DNA of 64,000 nt from Chitinophagaceae bacterium (GTDB lineage: Bacteria > Bacteroidota > Bacteroidia > Chitinophagales > Chitinophagaceae), in contig JAFKGR010000020.1 of assembly GCA_017307735.1 (NCBI GenBank), forward strand, positions 1 through 64,000, in the 5' to 3' direction. Shown here piece by piece: positions 8,519 to 17,902 of this stretch. The notes beneath the pieces were generated by a model. That model had not been told where the DNA came from. It did not search any database and was given only the letters and a program-made list of their open reading frames with translations. Numbering within the stretch: the first letter of the stretch is position 1; every line of letters starts with the position of its first letter. The position numbers and the translations under genes are program-made.

Positions 8519-9157
8519 TTGCGATTTATCTGGAAAGGGCAAACCCTCTGGCTTTCAGAGAGGCGCTGTATTTTCTGGGAGGAACAGAAAATGCTGATCT
8601 TCTCGGATCCTCATTTTGGTAAAGCTGCCCATTTCCGTAAATCAGGAATTCAAATCCCACAAAAAGTTTCAAAGGATAATTTGTTTACCCTCTTTGAACT
8701 GATTGAATTCTTTCACCCTGAAAAAATTTTGATTACCGGCGACCTGTTTCATAGTTCGGAAAACAAAGAAACGGACATATTCCTGCAATGGAGAAAACAA
8801 ATAAATCATTTGCCCGTCATCCTCGTAAAGGGCAACCACGACATACTGGGAAATCCATTTTATCAGGAAGCGAACATAGAAATCAAAGAAGCTTTTTGGT
8901 GTGTTGAAAATTTCTGTTTTACTCACGACATCGAATCGGTATCCTCTACAAACTATATCTTTTCAGGACATATTCACCCTGCTGTGCGCGTGGTATCCGG
9001 AAGCAAACAATCTTTAAAGTTGCCGTGTTTCTATTTCGGAAGGAAATTTGCTATCCTGCCCGCTTTCGGAAGATTTACCGGAACCGCAGTGATACAACCA
9101 ACAAAAGGAGAACCGGTATTCGGCATCACAAAAAATGAAGTGATCAGATTGCAATGA
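8519..9157 (+). CDS. pdeM: ligase-associated DNA damage response endonuclease PdeM
   Basis: A 212-residue calcineurin-like metallophosphoesterase. Metal-binding motifs are in the normal order: Asp30-x-His32 in SDPHFGKAAHFRK, Asp75 in GDLFHS, Asn106-His107-Asp108 in GNHD, His136, and His151-x-His153 in GHIHP. FGKAAHFRKSGI is highly typical of PdeM/MPE, a manganese-dependent DNA endonuclease and phosphodiesterase. The first in-frame start is the TTG at 8519. It is preferred over the ATG at 8591 because the 24 extra residues align with the usual N-terminal strand of the family and because a good -7 element lies 26 bases upstream. It follows the Lhr-like helicase in the same direction. The two genes together form part of the DNA phosphodiesterase/ligase repair cluster known from other bacteria. 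Confidence 0.88.
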   Translation: MRFIWKGQTLWLSERRCIFWEEQKMLIFSDPHFGKAAHFRKSGIQIPQKVSKDNLFTLFELIEFFHPEKILITGDLFHSSENKETDIFLQWRKQINHLPVILVKGNHDILGNPFYQEANIEIKEAFWCVENFCFTHDIESVSSTNYIFSGHIHPAVRVVSGSKQSLKLPCFYFGRKFAILPAFGRFTGTAVIQPTKGEPVFGITKNEVIRLQ

Positions 9158-9391
9158 GCAAAAATTCCGATTGAAAGCCGCAGGTTAAAAAATTATATTT
9201 AACCATCATTCAGCCAGCTAAAAAAAGATGGTTAAGATTCATGATTCCATCAATTGAAACCAAAACCACAATAACTGAAATATCTCAAGGCTAACCAGCG
9301 ATAGGTAACTGCAACGCCCGCATGTTTTAAGAACTTTTAAAATCTGATTGCCCACGTCGGATATGCTCTAAAAAAAATTCGGCGACGGCCA

Positions 9392-10099
9392 TCAACCTTT
9401 TATTATCCGCCAGGCTGTCTCCTTAATATACTTCCCCCACGCTTGTAAAGTTTCCGGATCAGGTATCAGATCTTTTGAAGTAACAGGGCCACGTCCCTCC
9501 GTATAATTACACGGGTAACCAATTACTTTCAATCCCTGACCCTCAAATAACTTTTGTGCGCGCGGCAAATGAAATGCAGAAGTGATCAAAACATAAGGCG
9601 GACGGGCATTCAGTGAATCAAGAATATTTTTAGAATTGACTGCATTCTCTTTTGTGTCTCTGGATTTATCTTCAACAAAAATCACAGAATCCGGGATACC
9701 CATTTTTTCCATCTCAATTTTTGCCCACGACCCTTCTCTGAATTCTTTGTCATTCTTTTTTGAATTGCCACCGGAAATTAAAATATGATCCACCACGCCG
9801 GAGTGATACAATTTCATCGCCTGCAAAAACCGGTCGGAAGCGGTATTAAAATATCCATCACCCTTTTCATCCACACTTGCAAATCCACCGGCGACCACAG
9901 CAAAGCTGTAATGTGTATTTGCGGGTAACTTCACAGGCTGGGGTTGCCACCAGCGTGCATAAAGAATATAAAGCGCCGGACAAGAAAAAACTAAAAATAT
10001 AATCACCGATGCCCAGATAAAAATTTTCTTCCATTTTCCTTTCCTGATTATCAGAGAAAGAACCAGAAAAATCAGAAGCCAGTTGAGAGGGGAAAACAT
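9392..10099 (-). CDS. YdcF/SanA-family DUF218 membrane protein
   Basis: A 235-residue protein with two N-terminal hydrophobic segments (about 5-19 and 26-46) followed by a DUF218 domain. The domain shows AGGF, a Phe-Asn-x-Ala-Ser-Asp-Arg box, an ISGGN loop, the E-x-x-S-x-D-T-x-E-N-A motif and ITSAFHLPRA. These are the conserved features of the ElyC/SanA/YdcF group. E. coli members affect cell-envelope integrity at low temperature or under vancomycin stress, but their chemistry is not settled. The enzymatic domain probably faces the periplasm. The gene is on the minus strand, 294 bases downstream of the proline dehydrogenase stop, with a repeat array in between. Confidence 0.85.
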   Translation of the reverse strand: MFSPLNWLLIFLVLSLIIRKGKWKKIFIWASVIIFLVFSCPALYILYARWWQPQPVKLPANTHYSFAVVAGGFASVDEKGDGYFNTASDRFLQAMKLYHSGVVDHILISGGNSKKNDKEFREGSWAKIEMEKMGIPDSVIFVEDKSRDTKENAVNSKNILDSLNARPPYVLITSAFHLPRAQKLFEGQGLKVIGYPCNYTEGRGPVTSKDLIPDPETLQAWGKYIKETAWRIIKG

Positions 10100-10127
10100 T
10101 TTTGAGTTTAGAGGTTTAGGATTTCAT

Positions 10128-10211
10128 GTTTCGTGTTCCGTATTTCGTGTTTCGTGTTTCGTGTTCTGTGTTCCGTGTTTCGTTTTTCGTGTTCCAAGTT
10201 CCAAGTTCCAA
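10128..10211. repeat. degenerate heptanucleotide tandem array (12 units)
   Basis: Twelve consecutive 7-base units follow the pattern GTTTCGT, with variants GTTCCGT, ATTTCGT, GTTCTGT and TTTTCGT, and end with three exact GTTCCAA copies. The period of seven excludes normal coding constraint. Upstream bases 10104-10127 continue the same style less regularly (GAGTTTAGAGGTTTAGGATTT). A related array on the opposite strand is at 54435-54484. Confidence 0.85.
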
Positions 10212-10393
10212 AGCCAGTTCGGAGTGGTGGATCGGGGTCAAAAAACCAACAACACTTCATAAATTATAATTCATTGCCGGCACTCATTCTTTCCGGCAAA
10301 AAATCTTTTCTGTTTCAATTCTTCAATCAGCTACAGCAAACAAGTACTTTAATTTTGAATCTCCATCACGATAGATAGCGGAACTAACTTTGC

Positions 10394-11599
10394 TCACAGT
10401 CCCCTCCTCTTTACCTCGGTTTTAATAAAATCAAGTTCCCTTCCTGTCTGTCCGCTGAGTGATGAATTCTCTTCAGCCCTGCGCATCAAATAAGGGATCA
10501 CATCTTTAATCGGTCCAAAAGGTAAATACTTACTCGAATTATATCCTGCTTTGGCAAGATTAAATGTAATGTTATCACTCATTCCATACAACTGCGAAAA
10601 ATAAACCGTCGAAATATTGTGTGGCAATCCATATTTTTCAATGAGGCCGGCGGCAAGCTGATTGCTCTCTTCATTGTGCGAACCCACAAGAGTACACATC
10701 TGATTTGCCGGATCCAGACAATAACGGATGGCATCATTGTATTCTTTGTCAGTGGCTGCTTTATCGGCGTTGATAGGCGAAGGATAACCTTTTTCTGCTG
10801 CACGTTCTCTCTCCTTTTCCATGTAGGCACCGCGCACCAGTTTGAATGAACATTTGAAACCGGCTGACATCGCAAAAGAATTTACATCTTTAATATACTG
10901 AACCCTATCATGACGGTAAAGTTGCGCGGTATTATACACAATTCCCTTTTCTTTATTGAACTCCTGCATCATTCGGGTAATGAGAGCATCCACCGGATGT
11001 TGAATCCAGGTTTCTTCTGCGTCTATCAATACTCTTACATTTCTCTGCGTTGCGACTTTACAAATTTCATGTACTCTGTCACATACTTTTTTCCATTCTT
11101 CTTTTTCACTTTCGGTCAAAGTTTCTAAATTCAAATTTCCCCTGACCACATCTTCATATTTCGCTGCCTCATCCAGTTTCTGAAGTAGTGCAAACCTCGC
11201 CAATCCGGTCATCTTAACACTCATAAATGGAATATTGGCCTGGTCGGCAGCAAAATTGATCACACGAATAAATTCCTCCCGTGCATGATCATAACTATCC
11301 TCACCTTCTTTTCCTTCCACTCCGTAATCAAGAATAACCTGCACATTGAATTGCGAAAGATGTTTGGCTACACCGGCCGTCTGTTCCAATGTTTCTCCAC
11401 CCACAAATTGTTTGAAAATCGTTTTTCTGATCATTCCCTTCAGAGGTACCCCCCAATTCAATGCTTTAGGTGTAGCCCACATTCCCAATTTTACAAGCCA
11501 TCCTTTGGACATTGAAGAAAAAAGAAAACGGGCATCTTTAAGGTCTTTGTTCGATTTGTAAGCAAAAGCAGTTTCGGTGTCATTAAATGTTAGTTGCAT
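10394..11599 (-). CDS. monofunctional proline dehydrogenase
   Basis: The start is set at the ATG at 11599, giving 401 residues. The frame extends 56 codons further but those residues look like translated intergenic DNA. The family hallmarks are the IL-x-D-Y-x-x-E segment near 89-95, a late VRGAYMEKE motif that contacts the flavin, and the C-terminal YLPFGP...YLMRRAEEN box with the paired arginines that bind the proline carboxylate. It oxidises L-proline to pyrroline-5-carboxylate with FAD, the first step of proline breakdown. The P5C dehydrogenase is a separate gene not found here. It lies downstream of the S10 carboxypeptidase gene on the same strand. The 228-base gap makes co-transcription uncertain. 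Confidence 0.92.
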   Translation of the reverse strand: MQLTFNDTETAFAYKSNKDLKDARFLFSSMSKGWLVKLGMWATPKALNWGVPLKGMIRKTIFKQFVGGETLEQTAGVAKHLSQFNVQVILDYGVEGKEGEDSYDHAREEFIRVINFAADQANIPFMSVKMTGLARFALLQKLDEAAKYEDVVRGNLNLETLTESEKEEWKKVCDRVHEICKVATQRNVRVLIDAEETWIQHPVDALITRMMQEFNKEKGIVYNTAQLYRHDRVQYIKDVNSFAMSAGFKCSFKLVRGAYMEKERERAAEKGYPSPINADKAATDKEYNDAIRYCLDPANQMCTLVGSHNEESNQLAAGLIEKYGLPHNISTVYFSQLYGMSDNITFNLAKAGYNSSKYLPFGPIKDVIPYLMRRAEENSSLSGQTGRELDFIKTEVKRRGL

Positions 11600-11827
11600 C
11601 AACAAAATATTTGGGTGTAAATGTAATTTTCTTTGTTTGAATTTTTCTCTCTTTCTGAATTTAAAAAATGAACAAACTCTTTTCTGAATATCCTGACTAA
11701 AATTTATCAACAGAAAATATGAACTCGAAATCTGAGGGTTATTTAAAAAAAAGTATAGCAGTGACAAAGCTGCTATACCTTTTGTAGTTTTTCAGGAATT
11801 AATTTAGCCTGCTGAAAAAAGATGTTT

Positions 11828-13447
11828 TTAATATTGAATCGGCTGGCCAGGCTTCGGAATTGAATTTTTGATGAATGCGCGCAGGTCATCATTTCCTTCT
11901 TTGCAGTCCTGGTCGCGCACATACAACATGTGGCCACTCTTGAAAGCCTTGAATTCAATGCGATCTTTGAATGCTGATCTCGGATCCAGTTTCCATAAAG
12001 ACATCTCGGCACCTAATACATCGCAGGCGCCATCGTAATATCCCTGCTGATTCAAAAGATGCAGCCCCGGGTTTTCTTCCATCGCTTCCCTCAATTGGTC
12101 GCCTACATTAAATCCGCGCCCGAAAGAATTGCCCTGAGAACCTTGCTGCCAGGGTTGTACAGGTCCGAATACATAGTATCTCAAATCTGTTTTGAAATTC
12201 AGGTCCTTCCTGTAATAATCATTGATAGCAGGGGTGAATGCATGATCCCATGCGGACAATTCAGGATTGTAATCCGGTCTTTCTCCTGCATTTTCTTTGT
12301 CAATTCCCACATACCTCATATCCAGTCTTCCGATTGTTTTTCCTTCTTTGCGAAGCAACTCCTTCCAGAAGTTTGAAGAAGAGACAATCAGGTTGTGATC
12401 TAAAATATATTGTTCAGGCATCCCGGAATAACGGGCAACCTGTTGGGCAATGCCTTCTTTCTGAGCCTGGCTCAACGATCCTCCGCGGGTAACAGCAGGC
12501 AGATATTGATTGAGGGTAAAATCAACCACCTTAGGATACAAATCCCTTAAATCCTGGCTCTGCAAATCAGCCGGTAATTTTTTGTGATACCATGCAGCCG
12601 CCAGGTACGAAGGCAATTTGAATACCGCAGAAGCATCGGAAGAAAAACTCGGATTCAAGCCAATCCCGCAATTTCCCTGAAGGATGACACCATTGAGAAA
12701 AATATTTTGTGTGGATTGAAGTACTCCTGCCAATCCCGCTGCGCGGGTTGTGCCATAGCTTTCACCAATAACAAACTTTGGTGAAGTCCAGCGTTCATAC
12801 CGGCTCAGGAATAAAGCTATCCAGTCGGCGATGTAGTCAATATCCTGTTTTACCCCAAAAAAATCTTCTTTGGTTCCATCGTTGAGAATTCGCGAATAAC
12901 CGGTATTGATAGGGTTGATATAAACCAGATCCGTTGCATCCAAAACCGAATAGGGATTGTCGACAACTCCATAAGGCTGAACAGGCCAGCCTTCCGGACT
13001 GATCTTCAAACGCTTTGGCCCGGTATAACCAATGTTCATCCAGAGAGATCCTGTACCCGGGCCTCCGTTGAATGAAAACATAATGGGACGGGTATCCATA
13101 TCCTTCGTATCCGTTCTTCTGAAGTAAGTATATTGGATATATCCACGGGGCTTTGTTACATTTCCCGGAATATCATCTTTGTGTTCTACATAAACAGGCA
13201 GGGTCCCAACGATTGCTTCATAAGGAACCGCTTTCCCGTTAATGGTAATGGAGTGGGTGGTCACCACAGAAGTATCAAACGGAAGAAACGACCCCCCTGG
13301 TCTTTCATTGCCGGCAGCCCGCTTCATGGCCGGATTTTCCTTTGCAGCGCCCTGTGTTCCCGGCCTTCGTTGTGCGTTCACACTGAGCACAGGACTCACA
13401 AAAAAGAGGCACATAGCTGCAATCAAAGTGTAGTTTTTCTTTTTCAT
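11828..13447 (-). CDS. exported S10-family serine carboxypeptidase-like protein
   Basis: A 539-residue protein with a signal peptide at about 1-26 (ending VNAQ). The family motifs are SFNGGPGTGSLW near 125-136, the nucleophile elbow GESYG at 228-232 with Ser230, and a late KSGHMLYV segment carrying the catalytic His. An Asp in the region around GYYDGACD is also in the expected place. S10 enzymes remove C-terminal residues from peptides. Bacterial homologues are common in Bacteroidota and Acidobacteria but largely uncharacterised. A low-complexity Arg/Gly/Pro linker fills residues 27-52. The protein should be periplasmic or outer-membrane-associated. It sits in the peptide-degradation neighbourhood and is divergent from the M28 peptidase gene. 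Confidence 0.88.
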   Translation of the reverse strand: MKKKNYTLIAAMCLFFVSPVLSVNAQRRPGTQGAAKENPAMKRAAGNERPGGSFLPFDTSVVTTHSITINGKAVPYEAIVGTLPVYVEHKDDIPGNVTKPRGYIQYTYFRRTDTKDMDTRPIMFSFNGGPGTGSLWMNIGYTGPKRLKISPEGWPVQPYGVVDNPYSVLDATDLVYINPINTGYSRILNDGTKEDFFGVKQDIDYIADWIALFLSRYERWTSPKFVIGESYGTTRAAGLAGVLQSTQNIFLNGVILQGNCGIGLNPSFSSDASAVFKLPSYLAAAWYHKKLPADLQSQDLRDLYPKVVDFTLNQYLPAVTRGGSLSQAQKEGIAQQVARYSGMPEQYILDHNLIVSSSNFWKELLRKEGKTIGRLDMRYVGIDKENAGERPDYNPELSAWDHAFTPAINDYYRKDLNFKTDLRYYVFGPVQPWQQGSQGNSFGRGFNVGDQLREAMEENPGLHLLNQQGYYDGACDVLGAEMSLWKLDPRSAFKDRIEFKAFKSGHMLYVRDQDCKEGNDDLRAFIKNSIPKPGQPIQY

Positions 13448-13953
13448 CTTTACTTATTTAAAATGGATAAAATATTTTCTCAATGATAATTGCGGTTCAA
13501 AAAAATTTTTCTCAGTATTAGTTTGTTGATCCATTCAAACAGTCATGATCAACCGAAAAAACTGATATCTCAAAGATAATTTTAATTCCAAACCTCCTGA
13601 AAGGAATATCCGGAACATCGGTTTCAGCACAAATTTTTTCTTTATAATCTTTCTTCACCATTATGTTGCGAAAAAATTTACCAGAACAAAATCTTCACCT
13701 CAAAGGTCGATTGCTATTCCTCCGAATCAATACCATTCGTACAGAAATCAAACCATCCAAAAAAACATGGAAGCTGTTGTCACAATGGATAAAAGTCTTT
13801 TATATATAAAATTCACACGTGGTTTTCTTCCGGGCAAAAGAATTAATTTTATCAACGAGAAGAATTATATCTGCATTTTTGTTTATGAAAATATTTTATT
13901 ATTTGCTTTACTTCTCTGAAAATCCCTTTTCAAAATCATTTAAATGAAAGGTC
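13448..13953. other. 506-base intergenic region between divergent peptidase genes
   Basis: AT-rich and without a supportable gene. It should hold the promoters of both the S10 (minus) and the M28 (plus) peptidase genes. The closest -7-like sequence on the plus strand is CATTTTTG at about 13876-13883 (one mismatch). No hairpin, repeat or RNA was recognised. Confidence 0.4.
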
Positions 13954-15573
13954 ATGAAATCCAAATTTCTAATATTGTCATTTCTGATTCCATGTTTTGT
14001 AAATGCCCAGTCGGATTTCGGCCCGAAAGAGGAAGCAGATTACAGAAACTTTGCAAGCACACTCGCTTCAGACAGCTTCATGGGGCGAAAACCCTTTACC
14101 AAGGGAGAAGATATTACAACGAATTACATCAGGGATGAATTTCAGTCTATGGGATTAAAACCGGGTAACCATGACAGTTATTTTCAAAATGTACCGATGG
14201 TAGAAATCAAAGGCCGTTTTAAAGATGACAAAGTAACTCTCACAGGAAAAAACGGGAGCATCGATCTGGAACCGATGACAGAAGTTGTTGGAGGAACAAG
14301 GAGAGTGGTTGCTGAGCAAAAGATTGAAAATGCGCCTTTGGTATTTGTGGGGTTTGGTATTGATGCGCCGGAATATCATTGGAACGATTTTGCAGGAATT
14401 GATGTAAAAGGAAAAATACTGATCGTAATGGTGAACGATCCGGGATTTTACAATCCAAAACTGTTTCGTGGAAAGAACATGACCTATTACGGAAGGTGGA
14501 CATACAAATTTGAAGAAGCCGCACGCAAAGGAGCAGCCGGCGTATTGATTATTCACGATACCAAACCTGCATCTTACGGATGGGGAGTTGTAAAATCAAG
14601 CTGGGGAAGTTCAAAATTATTTTTGCAAACAGCCAATGGCAATATGAATTTTTGTGCACTGGAAGGATGGATTTCAGGAGATGCAACCAGCAAGCTGTTT
14701 GAACTTGCCGGTATTAAAAATGCTTCAGCACTTATTGAGCGGGCAAAACATCCGGGATTTAAAGCCGTTTCCATTCCACTTAAATTATCTGCAACAATCA
14801 TCAATCAAATCAAAAAATCGAATTCAAAAAATGTCGTAGGCCTGCTTCCCGGTACAAGCAGAAAAAATGAATACCTCATTTTCTCTGCACACTGGGATCA
14901 TTTTGGCGTCGGAGAACCCATCAATGGAGACAGTATTTATAACGGGGCTGCAGACAATGCAAGCGGTGTAGCCGGAATGATGACACTCGCCAAAAAATTT
15001 AAAGAAGGCAAACCCAATGAACGATCCATTCTGTTCATTGCATTGACAGGAGAAGAAGCCGGTTTACTGGGTTCTGAATATTATGCCACGCATCCCATCT
15101 ATCCATTGAAGAAAACAGTTGCAGATATCAATTTTGATGTTTTGCAACCTTTCGGAAAAATGAAAGATATTTTTCTGATTGGCAAAGGACAATCGGCAAT
15201 CGATAATTATTTGGAAGCGGAGGCAAAGAAAGAAGGCAGGATTGTAAGATCTGTTCCCGATCCGAGCAACGGTTGGTATTACCGTTCGGATCATTTCAAC
15301 TTTGCAAAGGTGGGAATCCCCACTTTATATACAGGCACAGGAGTGGAATCTGTCGAGCATGGCGAAGTATGGGGCAAGGCTCAGGAAGCGGATTACAATA
15401 CCAATCGCTATCACAAACCGCAAGACAATTATTATCCTTCGTGGGATGTATCCGGCACCATGGCCGATCTGAACCTGATTTATGAAACGGCCAGAAAACT
15501 TGCAAATACAAATGATTTCCCTAAATGGGATGAGGGTACGATGTACAAAAAGATCCGTGATGCACAGAAATAA
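13954..15573 (+). CDS. exported M28-family zinc metallopeptidase
   Basis: A 539-residue protein with a signal peptide at 1-19 (FVNAQ). Residues about 130-300 form a PA-type insert domain. The peptidase core follows, with zinc ligands in the expected order: His313 and Asp315 region (SAHWDHFG), Asp334 (GAADNASG), the catalytic pair Glu367-Glu368 (TGEEAGLLGS), Asp395 (NFDVLQP) and a late His in YRSDHFNFAKVGIP. M28 aminopeptidases release N-terminal residues from peptides. This architecture is common in exported Bacteroidota enzymes. The downstream amidohydrolase gene begins 55 bases later in the same direction, so the two are probably one operon. Confidence 0.92.
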   Translation: MKSKFLILSFLIPCFVNAQSDFGPKEEADYRNFASTLASDSFMGRKPFTKGEDITTNYIRDEFQSMGLKPGNHDSYFQNVPMVEIKGRFKDDKVTLTGKNGSIDLEPMTEVVGGTRRVVAEQKIENAPLVFVGFGIDAPEYHWNDFAGIDVKGKILIVMVNDPGFYNPKLFRGKNMTYYGRWTYKFEEAARKGAAGVLIIHDTKPASYGWGVVKSSWGSSKLFLQTANGNMNFCALEGWISGDATSKLFELAGIKNASALIERAKHPGFKAVSIPLKLSATIINQIKKSNSKNVVGLLPGTSRKNEYLIFSAHWDHFGVGEPINGDSIYNGAADNASGVAGMMTLAKKFKEGKPNERSILFIALTGEEAGLLGSEYYATHPIYPLKKTVADINFDVLQPFGKMKDIFLIGKGQSAIDNYLEAEAKKEGRIVRSVPDPSNGWYYRSDHFNFAKVGIPTLYTGTGVESVEHGEVWGKAQEADYNTNRYHKPQDNYYPSWDVSGTMADLNLIYETARKLANTNDFPKWDEGTMYKKIRDAQK

Positions 15574-15628
15574 CCAAAATCATTTTTAAACTAAGAAATT
15601 CTTTTCTCATTAAACCAAAACCAGCAAA

Positions 15629-16906
15629 ATGAAAAAATTATGTTTCCTTCTGTTTGCACTTTTCATAGGTTCCCAATCCTTTTCCCAGAAAACCTATATC
15701 TGGTGCGGCACTTTAATTGATGGCATTTCAAATGCCCCTCAAAAGAATATGACCATCGTAATTGAGAACAACAAAATTACGGCGGTTCAAAAGGGCTTTT
15801 CCAATGGCAATTCATCAGATAAAGTCATCGATTTAAAAAATAAGACAGTTACTCCGGGATGGATTGATACACATGTGCACCTTGCTCACGAAACAAATCC
15901 AAATGGTTATCTGGAAAGATTCACACTCAATGATGCGGACTATGCCTACCGCAGTGTGGTTCACGCGCAGAAAACTTTGATGGCAGGATTTACAACTGTG
16001 AGAGATGCGGGCGGAGAAATTGTTTTGTCTCTTAAAAAAGCGATCAACCAGGGTCTGATTGAAGGACCGCGTATTTATGCAGCAGGTACTCCGATAGGTT
16101 CAACCGGTTCACATGGTGATCCGACAAACGGATACCGATTAGACCTGATGGGCGATCCCGGTCCAAAAGTGGGTGTAGCCAACGGAGTGGATGAATGCAT
16201 CAAAGCTGTACGCCAGAGATACAAAGAAGGTTCTGATGTTATCAAAGTCATGGCTACAGGAGGAGTTCTCGATGTCTCAAATAACGGGAGTGCTCCACAG
16301 TTTAATGAGGATGAATTGAAAGCTATCATCAATACGGCACATGATTATGGATTAAAAGTTATGGCACATGCACACGGAGCAGAAGGTATCAAAAGAGCTT
16401 TGCGTGCGGGAATTACGTCGATTGAACATGGAACACTGATGGATGACGAATGCATTGCACTTTTCAAACAAACCGGTGCGTGGTATGTTCCTACCATCAT
16501 TGCCGGAAAGTCGGTAGCTGATTCTGCAAAGAAGCCGGGATATTATCCACCGCAGGTTGCAAAGAAAGCTCTGGAGATTGGCCCAAAACTACAAACTACG
16601 TTTGCCAAAGCTTACAAAGCCGGTGTAAAAATTGCCTTTGGTACCGATGCAGGAGTTTATCAGCACGGGAAAAACTGGCTGGAATTTACTTACATGACAG
16701 AAGCCGGTATGCCTCCGATGGAAGCCATCAAAGCAGCTACGATTCATGCCGCCGAGCTGATTGGTGTAGATAATCAATTGGGAAGTATTGAGCCGGGAAA
16801 AATTGCCGACATTGTTGCTGTGGATGGAGATCCGCTAACAGATTCACAGGCTTTTGGCAAGGTTGCCTTTGTTATGAAAGAAGGGGTTGTTTTTAAAAAC
16901 AGGTAA
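15629..16906 (+). CDS. exported amidohydrolase (imidazolonepropionase/prolidase-like)
   Basis: A 425-residue protein with a signal peptide at 1-20. The metal-dependent hydrolase pattern is complete. It has HVHLAH with His82 and His84, a KVMATGG strand whose Lys is probably carboxylated, AHAHG, a further His in SIEHGT, and FGTDAG with the catalytic Asp. The closest relatives I recognise are secreted Xaa-Pro dipeptidase-like amidohydrolases, which hydrolyse peptides or cyclic amides. The substrate is not certain. It follows the M28 peptidase with a 55-base gap, which supports a role in peptide degradation in the periplasm. Confidence 0.9.
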   Translation: MKKLCFLLFALFIGSQSFSQKTYIWCGTLIDGISNAPQKNMTIVIENNKITAVQKGFSNGNSSDKVIDLKNKTVTPGWIDTHVHLAHETNPNGYLERFTLNDADYAYRSVVHAQKTLMAGFTTVRDAGGEIVLSLKKAINQGLIEGPRIYAAGTPIGSTGSHGDPTNGYRLDLMGDPGPKVGVANGVDECIKAVRQRYKEGSDVIKVMATGGVLDVSNNGSAPQFNEDELKAIINTAHDYGLKVMAHAHGAEGIKRALRAGITSIEHGTLMDDECIALFKQTGAWYVPTIIAGKSVADSAKKPGYYPPQVAKKALEIGPKLQTTFAKAYKAGVKIAFGTDAGVYQHGKNWLEFTYMTEAGMPPMEAIKAATIHAAELIGVDNQLGSIEPGKIADIVAVDGDPLTDSQAFGKVAFVMKEGVVFKNR

Positions 16907-17055
16907 TAAAAAAGTCCGATCTCTTTTAAAATATCTTTTCGGGAAAGAAGGAGACATTTATTCTTTTTCAAAAAAAATACTAAAATTTAAAAGGCTGTCC
17001 TGAAATTAAAAGCAAACCAGCCCTGGTAGTTTTTTCAATATACCTGTTCCACAAA

Positions 17056-17730
17056 TCAGAATTTATTTGGAAACTGTTTAGCAATACCTAAGGTCAGGTC
17101 ATCAGACATCATCAACATGTGAGCGAGTGCCTGTTGGTATGTCTGAATAGCGTTATCATAATCATTCTGAAGTAACAAAACAGCATAAGCGGTAGTCTGA
17201 TCAATGTGTGTTTTCATCATATCACGCATTTCATCCTGTTTCCAATTGGGATTGGCTGATGCAAGAAAATCTGCGATGTCCTGAGCATTTTTGTACCATG
17301 CAGACAAGGCATCGTTCAACGCAGTCTGATCGTTATTTTTTGCAGCAGTAAGCACGGGAACCGCATCATCGATATGGTCAATCAGTAAATGAGCCAGGCT
17401 ATCGCCTGCAGTTTGCCCATAATAAATCGCAATTTCATCACCTATATCTCTTTGATTCTTCAGGAGCCTTGTCATGTTGGCATTTATTTCATCCGGATTA
17501 TGAAAGAACGCATCAACAGTTGCATATGTCCATTGCATGTGATCTTCCCACAATTCTCTCATACTTTTACTCAATGCCTGCACCTTGGGATTGTTGCTCA
17601 TATCCATAGGCGGGGTAATGTCATCTTTTTTACATCCCTGAATTGCAAGAAGAGGCAGAATTGAGAAAACCACAAAAAAGGCTTTCTTCCTCAAGGCTCC
17701 CGTTTTCCGGAGCTTAGTAAACGTGATCAT
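17056..17730 (-). CDS. helical lipoprotein of unknown function
   Basis: A 224-residue protein with a lipoprotein signal (LLAIQGC, Cys33). The rest is almost all predicted helix, with heptad-like spacing and conserved-looking Trp, His and Asp residues, such as LWEDHMQWTYATVDAFF near 62-78. This suggests a four-helix bundle with possible metal-binding His residues. I recall similar hypothetical proteins from soil Bacteroidota and Proteobacteria, but no function. It is monocistronic, convergent with the amidohydrolase gene. Confidence 0.7.
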   Translation of the reverse strand: MITFTKLRKTGALRKKAFFVVFSILPLLAIQGCKKDDITPPMDMSNNPKVQALSKSMRELWEDHMQWTYATVDAFFHNPDEINANMTRLLKNQRDIGDEIAIYYGQTAGDSLAHLLIDHIDDAVPVLTAAKNNDQTALNDALSAWYKNAQDIADFLASANPNWKQDEMRDMMKTHIDQTTAYAVLLLQNDYDNAIQTYQQALAHMLMMSDDLTLGIAKQFPNKF

Positions 17731-17902
17731 TCCTTTAATATTTAATGGTTAAATAGCGCAATGGAGTACCAGAAATATGAAAAGGTTACAAGAGAATTAA
17801 TTTTTTTTCTCTCACCAAAGTTCCATTTAGATATACCTTCCTATACATGATAGTATATTCGGAATTAAAATATCCCCCTATATAAAAAAATTGAAAAAAA
17901 CC

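Noticed and set aside
8519..8593. ATG at 8591 as the pdeM start
   Set aside because: It would remove the conserved N-terminal strand of the family, and the promoter at 8475-8492 fits a start near 8519 better.
10128..10211. CRISPR array
   Set aside because: Units are only 7 bases, without unique spacers, and no cas genes are nearby.
10133..10378. 81-codon plus-strand frame
   Set aside because: It is made of the 7-base tandem repeat read in one frame; its composition (Phe/Arg/Ser/Cys-rich) is an artefact of that repeat.
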